Source: an uncultured bacterium
GTDB lineage: Bacteria > Bacteroidota > Bacteroidia > Bacteroidales > Bacteroidaceae
Assembly (NCBI GenBank): GCA_905215345.1
Contig: CAJMPR010000001.1
Coordinates: 186,001-250,000 of the forward strand
Length of the DNA: 64,000 bases
Direction of reading: 5' to 3'
Shown: in pieces, positions 54,458-62,430 of the stretch
Position numbering within the stretch: the first letter of the stretch is position 1
Layout of the letters: the number at the start of each line of letters is the position of its first letter
Notes under the pieces: generated by a model
Seen by the model: only the letters and a program-made list of their open reading frames with translations
Told to the model about the DNA's origin: nothing
The model's database searches: none
Made by a program: the position numbers and the translations under genes

Positions 54458-55459
54458 ATGAAAAAATTATTCTTTATATTACTTTGTGTCACCACTCTGG
54501 TACAAGCCCAAACTCCGACTAATAAACGGGAAGTGATGCAACAGTTTCTGGATGGAACACTGGATAAATCATACGTTCCTTGTGCTTTTTTTATGCACTT
54601 CGGCAAGGATGCCAAAGTTGGAGAAAATGCTATCAATGCTCATCTTCGCTATTTTGTTTCAACAGGAATGGACTTTGTCAAGATTCAATTTGAACAGGGA
54701 TATGGACGCATTCAAATTGAAAAAGCCGAAGATTGGGACCAGATAAAGCCACTTCCTGCAGATTTTTTCACTCCTACCCTTGAGGTAGTTAAAGGTGTAT
54801 ATGATATTGCCGGTGCTAATGCAATGGTTCTTCCAACAGTCTACTCTCCTTTCCAAATGTTGATACAGACAGTAGGTGCAAAGACTGTAGTAGCATTTGC
54901 AACCAAAGAACCGGAAAGAATAAAACGTGCACTTGATTATTTCACTGAAGCGCTAATTGGTTATGTAAAAGCTTGCAAAGAAATCGGGGTTGACGGTTTC
55001 TACACGCCTACCCAAGGAGGTGAACAGAAGTTTTATGAAGTAGACGGCTTTTTTGATACATTCGTTAAGCCATACGACATTAAAGTAATGAAAGAATGTA
55101 ACACAAATACGAAATTTAATATACTGCACATTTGCGACTATGAAGGAAGCTACGACGATTTAACCCGTTTTACATCCTATCCGGGACAAATTATTAATGC
55201 CCCTATAGAAGTAAATGGAAAAGCGTTCAGTCTCCAAGACTGTGAGCAACTATTCAAACGTCCTGCGATGGGAGGTTTATACAGAAAAGGAACAATATTA
55301 GAAGGTACTACAGATGAGGTTATTAAAGAGGTTAACACATTAAAACACGCTCTCTCAGGTAAACGTTTCATATTAGGAGGGGATTGCACAATTTTGCCCA
55401 AAACTCCAATGGATAATGTCAGAGCTGCAACACAAACATCACATCATACTCATAGATAA
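54458..55459 (+). CDS. Exported uroporphyrinogen-decarboxylase/MtaA-fold protein
   Basis: A 333-residue protein that starts with a signal peptide (MKKLFFILLCVTTLVQAQ), unusual for this fold. The URO-D/cobalamin-methyltransferase core follows, with the zinc-type HxC motif in ILHICDYEG (His224, Cys226) and a third Cys in GGDCTILPKTPMDN (Cys310). These are the zinc ligands of MtaA/CmuA-type methyltransferases, so it may handle methyl groups or only bind a ligand in the periplasm. The last residues QTSHHTHR are His-rich. No corrinoid protein gene is adjacent. Confidence 0.85.
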   Translation: MKKLFFILLCVTTLVQAQTPTNKREVMQQFLDGTLDKSYVPCAFFMHFGKDAKVGENAINAHLRYFVSTGMDFVKIQFEQGYGRIQIEKAEDWDQIKPLPADFFTPTLEVVKGVYDIAGANAMVLPTVYSPFQMLIQTVGAKTVVAFATKEPERIKRALDYFTEALIGYVKACKEIGVDGFYTPTQGGEQKFYEVDGFFDTFVKPYDIKVMKECNTNTKFNILHICDYEGSYDDLTRFTSYPGQIINAPIEVNGKAFSLQDCEQLFKRPAMGGLYRKGTILEGTTDEVIKEVNTLKHALSGKRFILGGDCTILPKTPMDNVRAATQTSHHTHR

Positions 55460-55538
55460 TTCATAGGCTTTTTAAATTCATAGTTAGTGATAGGTATTAT
55501 CTCATAGATTGATTATTTATAGGTTAGATTGTTCTGAG

Positions 55539-55567
55539 AAGCGGCTGTTGTGAGACATCCGCTTTTT
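55539..55567 (+). terminator. Terminator of the UroD-like gene
   Basis: AAGCGG (55539-55544) pairs with CCGCTT (55559-55564), then a run of Ts to 55567. Confidence 0.65.
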
Positions 55568-55610
55568 GTGTAAAAGGGCAAGTGCTATTAAGGCACTTGC
55601 CCTTTTACAC
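55568..55610 (+). terminator. Strong perfect hairpin after the UroD-like gene
   Basis: GTGTAAAAGGGCAAGTGC (55568-55585) and its exact complement (55593-55610) enclose a 7-base loop, followed by ATATTTT. It directly follows the first terminator and marks the border to the integrase/SusCD region. Confidence 0.75.
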
Positions 55611-55756
55611 ATATTTTGCGGGAACTGTTACCAATAACCAAAATTAACTGTTAACGAAAATGAATAATAATAATAATCTTGAATGTTAACATTAGTTCAT
55701 TTATTGTTGTTTACATATCGAAAACAGCCCACTTATTCCTACATTTTTCAACTTTG

Positions 55757-55773
55757 TATGCAATTTGCATGTT
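55757..55773. repeat. Left copy of the TATGCAAWTTGCATGTT direct repeat flanking the integrase gene
   Basis: TATGCAATTTGCATGTT; its inner 13 bases ATGCAATTTGCAT are palindromic around the centre. A copy with only the central base changed lies at 57066-57082, 12 bp past the integrase stop. Confidence 0.75.
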
Positions 55774-55821
55774 ACTGCATATAACTCATAAAATCACATT
55801 AACTATTAATTTTAATTAGCC

Positions 55822-57054
55822 ATGTACAAGTATTCAAAAGATGGTGTGTCCGTACTCACCGTATTAGACAAGAGAAAAGCAAAAAAGAATGGATTATACC
55901 CCGTAAAAGTCCAAGTCATCTACAATCGTAAACAAAAGTATTATACTACGGGACAAGAACTAACTATTAAGGAATGGGAACAATTACCTCAAAGTAAAAC
56001 TCACAAGTTATCCAGCGTACGCTATGGTTTAGAAAACAGTTTTTCTCTCATCAAACAACAAGTCGAAGCACTGGTTTTCCGTGGTGATTTCAGCTTTGAC
56101 ATACTTAATGCCCGATTAGGAAGATATTCCGGCATATTCGTCAATTCCGTTTTTCTCAAGAAGATGGAAGAATTACAAGCGAATGGGCAGGCCAATACCT
56201 ACCTTTCATATAAAGGGACACTGCACAAAATAGAACAGTTCGCAGGCAAACAAATATCTTTTCAGGAAATAACTATCAATTGGCTTAACCGGTGTGAACA
56301 TTTCTGGCTATCAACCGGCAGTAGTTACTCCAGCATGAGTTTCTATTTCAGAAATCTGAAATGCATTATAAACATGGCGCGTAAAGACGGCATTATAAAG
56401 GAAAGTCAATATCCTTTTGGAAAGGGGAAGTATGAAGTTCCCAGCGGAAGTGGAAGAAAATTAGCCTTGACTTTAGAGCAAATCAAAAGATTAGTAACTT
56501 ATACGGATGGAACTAAATTAACGGAAATGTATCGTGACCTCTGGTTCTTCTCTTATCTCTGTAATGGTATTAATTACAGGGATATGCTCTTTTTGCAATA
56601 TTCTAATATTATAAATGGAGAAATCTGTTTTATACGTGCCAAAACAGCACGCAACACTAAACATAGCAAAATCATACATGCGGTTATCACCCCGGAGATG
56701 CAAAGCATTATTGATAAATGGGGAAACTCTAATACCTCACCTGATAATTACATCTTCCCCTTTGCTAAAGGAACCGAAGACCCCTTTGAAAAAGTCAAGT
56801 TAATAAGAGAAGTTATTACCGAGTGCAATCAAGTACTCAAGAAAATAGCATATGAAACAGAAATTCCCCGTATTACAACCTATGCAGCCCGTCATTCTTT
56901 TGCCACGGTATTGAAGCGTAGCGGAGTTAACATTGCATATATATCTGAGAGCCTCGGACATTCCAATCTCAGCATCACTGAAAATTACCTCGCCAGCTTT
57001 GAGGCTGATGAAAGAAGAAAGAATTCAGAACTTTTAACAAAGTTCAATCTATAG
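55822..57054 (+). CDS. Tyrosine recombinase (site-specific integrase)
   Basis: A 410-residue recombinase of the Bacteroidetes type: an N-terminal arm/AP2-like domain (about 1-95, KDGVSVLTVLDKRKAKKNGL), a SAM-like core-binding domain (about 105-205), and a catalytic domain (about 215-410). Catalytic parts: Lys in the KTARNTKHSKIIHAV hairpin, box II TYAARHSFATVLKRSGV (Arg and His), ESLGHSNLSITENYL (His and the nucleophile Tyr). Box I reads SYLCNGINYRDMLFLQ, where the usual catalytic Arg next to Gly is not in its standard place. It stands directly upstream of susC, a position where recombinases often control or replace regulators of SusCD operons. Confidence 0.92.
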   Translation: MYKYSKDGVSVLTVLDKRKAKKNGLYPVKVQVIYNRKQKYYTTGQELTIKEWEQLPQSKTHKLSSVRYGLENSFSLIKQQVEALVFRGDFSFDILNARLGRYSGIFVNSVFLKKMEELQANGQANTYLSYKGTLHKIEQFAGKQISFQEITINWLNRCEHFWLSTGSSYSSMSFYFRNLKCIINMARKDGIIKESQYPFGKGKYEVPSGSGRKLALTLEQIKRLVTYTDGTKLTEMYRDLWFFSYLCNGINYRDMLFLQYSNIINGEICFIRAKTARNTKHSKIIHAVITPEMQSIIDKWGNSNTSPDNYIFPFAKGTEDPFEKVKLIREVITECNQVLKKIAYETEIPRITTYAARHSFATVLKRSGVNIAYISESLGHSNLSITENYLASFEADERRKNSELLTKFNL

Positions 57055-57065
57055 CAATTAATGTA

Positions 57066-57082
57066 TATGCAAATTGCATGTT
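57066..57082. repeat. Right copy of the TATGCAAWTTGCATGTT direct repeat
   Basis: TATGCAAATTGCATGTT. Same orientation as the left copy, 1309 bp apart, so recombination between the two would remove exactly the integrase gene. Confidence 0.75.
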
Positions 57083-57274
57083 CTAAAATTTTAAAAACAC
57101 ACATCACAGAAAGTATTTGTATGAATTAGTTCAATTAGCTAAGGGTATAATTTCATTAAGAAAAACACATGACGTATTGATATTATGTAAAAACAATGAA
57201 ACATGACTATTCAACAAAAGAACAGGTGAAAAATCCTTAGTTAATTTAAGTCTAATTATTAATTTATCTATTTA

Positions 57275-60200
57275 ATGAAACAGAAAGAACACAAATCAAA
57301 ATGGCTGTCATGGCGCATTTTGTTGGTACTGCTAAGTTTTTCTTTGAGTACATTGGCTCAAGCTCAAAGCATAACAGTAAAAGGAACAGTAGTTGACTCT
57401 AACGGTGACCCTCTAATCGGAGTAACAATCACGGAACAGAATACAACGAATGGGGCTATTACCGATGTGGATGGTAATTATTCAATTAAGTGTGTAAAAG
57501 GCGCTACCCTTAAGTTCAGTTATATAGGTTACAAGGATGCAATTAAAGCTATAACAGGAACCAATATGCGAGTGGTGTTAACAGAAGACACACAGTCATT
57601 GGATGAAGTAGTGGTTGTAGGTTATGGCACACAAAAAAAAGGAAGTGTAACCGGTAGTATCACGAGCGTTGATGCAAAAACAATTGCGGATATTCCTTCC
57701 TCGAATCTTGCAACTTCTTTGGCAGGGCGCCTTTCAGGTGTTATGATTACTTCCACCACCGGTAAACCCGGCTCAACAAGTAGTCTCAGTATTCGTGCTA
57801 AAGGTACTACTAATAACTCCAGTCCGTTGTATGTAATTGATGGCGTTGTAAGAGACCAAGAGGCTTTCGAGACGTTGGATGCCAGTGAGGTAGAAAATAT
57901 TTCAGTATTGAAAGACGGGGCTTCAGCAGCCGTGTATGGTGCTCGTGCAGCAAACGGTGTAGTATTGGTGACAACTCGTAAGGGTAGCAGCTCAAAACCT
58001 ATCATTAACTATTCTGGTACTGTTGGTTTGGATAGCCCAACAAAAAATCCGGAAACAATGAGTGCTTATGAACAAGCTCTTTTCTTGAATCATAATAGAT
58101 ACCAAGATTGGGTTGATAAAGGCTCTGATCCTAAGAAACGCCCGGAAGAACAGAAAACTTGGTATACAGATGATGAATTGGAATATTTTAAAGGTACAAA
58201 CTACAGTTGGATGGATGAAATGTGGAGGACTCCGTTAACTACCCGTCATGCATTGAATATCACCGGTGGTACCGACCGTGTCCGCTATTTTATTGGCGGA
58301 GCATATTATTTCGCAACAGGAGCATTCGACAATCTGGAATATAATAAGGCTAATTTCCGTGCCAGTGTTGACGCCAATATTACAGCTAATTTCAAAGTGG
58401 GATTAAATATTAGTACTGATAACAGAAAAGACATTAAACCACATTGGAAATCAGATGGTGGGCGCGACAACATGGATAATTTATACGCCAGTATATTAAA
58501 ACGTTCCAAGATGAATCCATTTTATATCAATGGGCTTCCTGTTAAAGCCAATGGTTTGGAACAACATCCTCTTACGCAGATTAGTGAACAAGCAGGTCGT
58601 GATACCCGCAAATGGATGAATACGAATATTAATATGTTTGCAGAATATGATGCACCTTTTTTGAAAGGGTTGAAGTTTAAGCTCCAATATAGCAAAAATA
58701 CCTATAATCGAATTTATAAAGAAGTAGCTATGCCTTACACTCTTTATACATTTGAGACGAGTGGTACAAACGGACATTATATTGACCCGAGTAAGAATCC
58801 TCAAGTAACAGGTACAGATGTCCGTGGTGGAGATAGATTCATTAAAAAAACTTCAGCGCTTTATTCCGATTATCAATTGAATTTCTTTGTAACGTATGAT
58901 CGTACATTTGGTAAACACGATATTGGAGCCCTCTTTGTTTACGAACAGGCAGAAGGTGAAAATGAATCTTTTGATGCACAACGTAACGGGCTATTAACTT
59001 GGGCAATGCCGGAGTTTCATGCGGCAAGCAGTGATGCCTCCCAATCGATAGTTGGAGCAGGTTCTGTTGGTGAAAGCGGACGTCTTTCATATGTAGGCCG
59101 TTTGAACTACGCCTATGCTGATAAATATTTATTAGAAGCAGCATTCCGTGTAGATGGTTCCACTAAGTTTGCACCAAACAAGCGTTGGGGCTTTTTCCCC
59201 TCCGTTTCTGCGGGTTGGCGTATATCCAGTGAACCATTCTTTGCTAATAATATAAAGTTTATAGATTACTTAAAACTTCGTGGCTCAATTGCTTCATTAG
59301 GAAACGATGCAGTCGGTGGCTGGGACTGGATGCCAAAGTATAACATGACAACCGGTGCCGTATTCGGCTCTCAAAGTTACGGTATAGAACCTGGAACATT
59401 AGCTAACCCCGATTTAACATGGGAAAAATCACTTTCCTACAATGTCGGTTTTGATGGACGTTTATTCAACCATTTAGATATTAGCTTCGAATGGTTCTAT
59501 AGGCATACCTACGATATTTTGGCAGAACGCAATGCCAGTGTAGCTACCAGTTTTGGCGCTAAACTTCCGAAAGAGAATTACGCTCAGATTGACGCCCGTG
59601 GCTTCGAATTTGAAATTGGATACAACGGTCAGGTAAAGGACTTCCAATACTGGTTAAAGGGTAACTTCGGATATGCAAAAAGCTGGTGGAAAGAAAAAGA
59701 TGAGGCCTCCAATCTTGCTGCATACAAATCAGAAATCGGACACTCATTAGATCGAGTTTGGGGATATGACTGTTCCGGCATCCTGCGTACGCAAGAAGAT
59801 GTTGACAGAGTTAATCAGGCAAACAAGGAAAAATACGGAAAAGAACTTTTAATTAAAGGTACCAAACTTGTACCGGGTATGTTGCTTTACAGAGATGTAC
59901 GTGGAGTTAACAGTGATGAACCGGATGGACAGATTACTGAAGAAGACATGATTGTCATTGTAGATAAACAATCTGCTCCTATAACCTACGGGTTTACCCT
60001 TGGAGGTAAATGGAAAGGATTTACACTGGATGTATTTTTCCAAGGATTGGCCGGACATGAACGTGTCATTGATGAACGTAAACCGGGAGTAAAAGACTGG
60101 ACTGGAACATTTGCTTTCTGGAATGACCATTGGACGGAGGAAAATCCGAATGCATCCATGCCATTTACTCTTACTAAGACAAATGGAGAAAAATCAACTT

Positions 60201-60436
60201 TCTGGGTACGCAATGCTTCTTTCCTCCGATGCAAAAATATATCGTTATCATATGACATACCGAGAAATGTAACTAAAGCGCTGAGGATGGATAAAATTAA
60301 GGTCTTTGTCAATGGAACAAACTTATTCCTATTGCAAGATCCTTTAAAAATTGCAGACCCTGAAGTACATAAAGATCACTTGAGTTCTTATCCGATTATG
60401 AGAAATATTTCTTTCGGACTTAATGTAACATTATAA
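57275..60436 (+). CDS. SusC/RagA family TonB-linked outer-membrane transporter
   Basis: A 1053-residue transporter without an STN domain. Signal peptide (about 1-31, ILLVLLSFSLSTLAQAQ), carboxypeptidase-regulatory-like domain (about 32-110, VKGTVVDSNGDPLIGVTITE), then the plug starting LDEVVVVGYGTQKKGSVTGS with RAANGVVLVTTRKGSSSKPI, then the barrel ending MRNISFGLNVTL. Lack of STN means no FecR-type signalling; control may come from the recombinase gene upstream. Forms an operon with susD 21 bp downstream. Substrate is probably the polysaccharide attacked by the downstream beta-helix protein. Confidence 0.97.
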   Translation: MKQKEHKSKWLSWRILLVLLSFSLSTLAQAQSITVKGTVVDSNGDPLIGVTITEQNTTNGAITDVDGNYSIKCVKGATLKFSYIGYKDAIKAITGTNMRVVLTEDTQSLDEVVVVGYGTQKKGSVTGSITSVDAKTIADIPSSNLATSLAGRLSGVMITSTTGKPGSTSSLSIRAKGTTNNSSPLYVIDGVVRDQEAFETLDASEVENISVLKDGASAAVYGARAANGVVLVTTRKGSSSKPIINYSGTVGLDSPTKNPETMSAYEQALFLNHNRYQDWVDKGSDPKKRPEEQKTWYTDDELEYFKGTNYSWMDEMWRTPLTTRHALNITGGTDRVRYFIGGAYYFATGAFDNLEYNKANFRASVDANITANFKVGLNISTDNRKDIKPHWKSDGGRDNMDNLYASILKRSKMNPFYINGLPVKANGLEQHPLTQISEQAGRDTRKWMNTNINMFAEYDAPFLKGLKFKLQYSKNTYNRIYKEVAMPYTLYTFETSGTNGHYIDPSKNPQVTGTDVRGGDRFIKKTSALYSDYQLNFFVTYDRTFGKHDIGALFVYEQAEGENESFDAQRNGLLTWAMPEFHAASSDASQSIVGAGSVGESGRLSYVGRLNYAYADKYLLEAAFRVDGSTKFAPNKRWGFFPSVSAGWRISSEPFFANNIKFIDYLKLRGSIASLGNDAVGGWDWMPKYNMTTGAVFGSQSYGIEPGTLANPDLTWEKSLSYNVGFDGRLFNHLDISFEWFYRHTYDILAERNASVATSFGAKLPKENYAQIDARGFEFEIGYNGQVKDFQYWLKGNFGYAKSWWKEKDEASNLAAYKSEIGHSLDRVWGYDCSGILRTQEDVDRVNQANKEKYGKELLIKGTKLVPGMLLYRDVRGVNSDEPDGQITEEDMIVIVDKQSAPITYGFTLGGKWKGFTLDVFFQGLAGHERVIDERKPGVKDWTGTFAFWNDHWTEENPNASMPFTLTKTNGEKSTFWVRNASFLRCKNISLSYDIPRNVTKALRMDKIKVFVNGTNLFLLQDPLKIADPEVHKDHLSSYPIMRNISFGLNVTL

Positions 60437-60457
60437 TCTAAATAAAAGAAGAACACT

Positions 60458-62263
60458 ATGAAGTCAAAATATATTTTAATAGCCACTCTCTTCGCAGGAT
60501 TTGGATTAGCAGGATGTACCGATGTTCTTGATAAGAAGAACCTGAATGCTGTGACTGCTGAACAAACTTGGAATGACGAAACTTTAGCAACGGCTTTTCT
60601 TGACAAATGCTACAAAGATAATTTACCCGATTGGGACGCTGATGTAGTCCAGGCAGATCAATATACCGACGAAGCCAGAGGAGGAGATGATTTTTTCTAT
60701 GCAGGACAATTAACCTCAGAAGGTGGCGGTGGTCCTACCGGTGAATATTGGCCTTATGATGGAATCTACAAATTAAATGTACTATTAGATAATATAAATA
60801 CAGGTAATTTGTCAGAAGAAGTACGTAAGAAGATTGAAGCGCAAGCACTTTTCTTACGGGCGTATCGCTATTTTGAATTGGTGAAGCGATATGGTGGTGT
60901 ACCGCTTATTCTGTCAGTACAAGACAGGAAAGAGACGGAAGTACCCCGTGAGAAGACATCTGTTTGCATTAATCAAATCATTACAGATTTGGAAGCTGCC
61001 GCAACTGTACTTCCCGGCTCATGGGGTAGTGCTGATGCAGGCCGTATAACCAGAGGAGCAGCCCTTGCCATGAAAGGACGCGTACTGATGTTCTATGCCA
61101 GCAAACAATTCAACAGAAATGAAGATAAGGCTCGTTGGCAAACAGCTTATGATGCCAATCTTGCGGCTAAAAAACAATTAGAAAAAGATGGATATGGCTT
61201 GAATGACAGTTATGATGGAACATGGAAAGATAATTCAGATGCTTGTGAACTTTCTAAGGAAGTTGTTTTCGCATCCCGTTATTCTTACCCCGCCCGATAT
61301 ACAGATATTAATGCCGGTATTCGTCCATTGGACTATTCACAAGGTAAAACGGGGTGGAACCAACCTACTTTGGATATCGTCTTAGCTTATCCTATGGCAG
61401 ATGGCACAGCACCCGGAGTCGACATCAATGGTGATGGAGTGAAAGAAGCATTTGACCCTACGGCTACTGATGAAAGAGGATTATTCTGGCTCAACCGCGA
61501 TCCCCGTTTTTATAAGACGATTGTAACCAATGGAATGATATATCCATTGGTTGATAATCAATATCCCGAGCAACGTCAATATACCTATAAAGGTGGAGAG
61601 GTTGAAATCGCGAATTCCACAAAAACCGGTTTCTATTCTTGCAAATTCATTAACAACAGTGTACCCAAAGTAGACATTCGTAAATATGACCTGGATTGGG
61701 TTGAAATACGATTTGCGGAAGTATTGCTGAACCTTGCCGAATGTGCAGCCGAAGTAGGTAATAAAACTGATGAAGTATATACTATCTTAAAAGATATTCG
61801 CAAACGTGCAGGTATAACTGCTAATTCTGACGGATTATATGGTTTAAAAGCCAATATGACTCAAAAAGAATTAATAGAAGCAGTTCTTTTTGAACGTCGT
61901 ATAGAGCTTGTATATGAAGGAAAACGTTTCTGGGATATGCGTCGGCGTATGATATTCAGTCAGCCTGAATATAAAGGCTATGCTCGTAAAACAATAGAGA
62001 TCAGCTTGACCGATAACAAGAAAAACTTATCACTTAGTGAATTGGTAAAAGATTTCGCAGCAGGCGGCGGAGAAGCCAAAATGAATTCTTTGACTTATTT
62101 TGATTACTTTAAAACCATAGTAACTAAATTGGATAATAAGTTTCAATGGGACGTAGAAGATAATCATTACTTCTTTGCCTTACCTAAGAAACATCTTGAA
62201 CAGAATCCTAAGTTGGAACAGACAAAAGGTTGGAATGATGGAACATTTGATCCGTTATTATAA
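60458..62263 (+). CDS. SusD/RagB family nutrient-binding outer-membrane lipoprotein
   Basis: A 601-residue lipoprotein: signal KYILIATLFAGFGLAGC and mature CTDVLDKKNLN. SusD features: EEVRKKIEAQALFLRAYRYF, ELVKRYGGVPLIL, ELIEAVLFERRIELVYEGKR, FWDMRRRM, and the ending FALPKKHLEQNPKLEQTKGW. It caps the SusC channel encoded upstream. Length is within the upper normal range for the family. Confidence 0.97.
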   Translation: MKSKYILIATLFAGFGLAGCTDVLDKKNLNAVTAEQTWNDETLATAFLDKCYKDNLPDWDADVVQADQYTDEARGGDDFFYAGQLTSEGGGGPTGEYWPYDGIYKLNVLLDNINTGNLSEEVRKKIEAQALFLRAYRYFELVKRYGGVPLILSVQDRKETEVPREKTSVCINQIITDLEAAATVLPGSWGSADAGRITRGAALAMKGRVLMFYASKQFNRNEDKARWQTAYDANLAAKKQLEKDGYGLNDSYDGTWKDNSDACELSKEVVFASRYSYPARYTDINAGIRPLDYSQGKTGWNQPTLDIVLAYPMADGTAPGVDINGDGVKEAFDPTATDERGLFWLNRDPRFYKTIVTNGMIYPLVDNQYPEQRQYTYKGGEVEIANSTKTGFYSCKFINNSVPKVDIRKYDLDWVEIRFAEVLLNLAECAAEVGNKTDEVYTILKDIRKRAGITANSDGLYGLKANMTQKELIEAVLFERRIELVYEGKRFWDMRRRMIFSQPEYKGYARKTIEISLTDNKKNLSLSELVKDFAAGGGEAKMNSLTYFDYFKTIVTKLDNKFQWDVEDNHYFFALPKKHLEQNPKLEQTKGWNDGTFDPLL

Positions 62264-62283
62264 ACTATTAATCGATTAAAAAA

Positions 62284-62318
62284 CAAACGGAGATTAGCAT
62301 CAACCTAATCTCCGTTTG
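62284..62318 (+). terminator. Hairpin between susD and the beta-helix gene
   Basis: CAAACGGAGATTAG (62284-62297) and CTAATCTCCGTTTG (62305-62318) are exact complements around a 7-base loop. Only CCTTTATAAAGG follows, so it is a weak stop that may lower expression of downstream enzymes relative to susCD. Confidence 0.7.
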
Positions 62319-62430
62319 CCTTTATAAAGGCATAATATTACAAGTTTTTGAGATAATATGTATACCCTTAATAAATCATTATGCATTTATTTGTTGTCAC
62401 ATATTATTATTAATAAAAAACAGGTACAAA

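Larger units (their letters stand above)
55460..55821. other. Intergenic region before the integrase gene
   Basis: No gene is seen. It contains irregular CATAG copies at 55451-55507, two tandem hairpins (55539-55610), and a palindromic site at 55757-55773. A weak -7-like CAACTTTG lies at 55749-55756, immediately before that site. Confidence 0.6.

Noticed and set aside
55451..55525. Irregular CATAG/TATAG copies after the UroD-like gene
   Set aside because: Spacings vary from 10 to 17 bp and the flanks are not shared, so it is more likely AT-rich chance than a repeat array.
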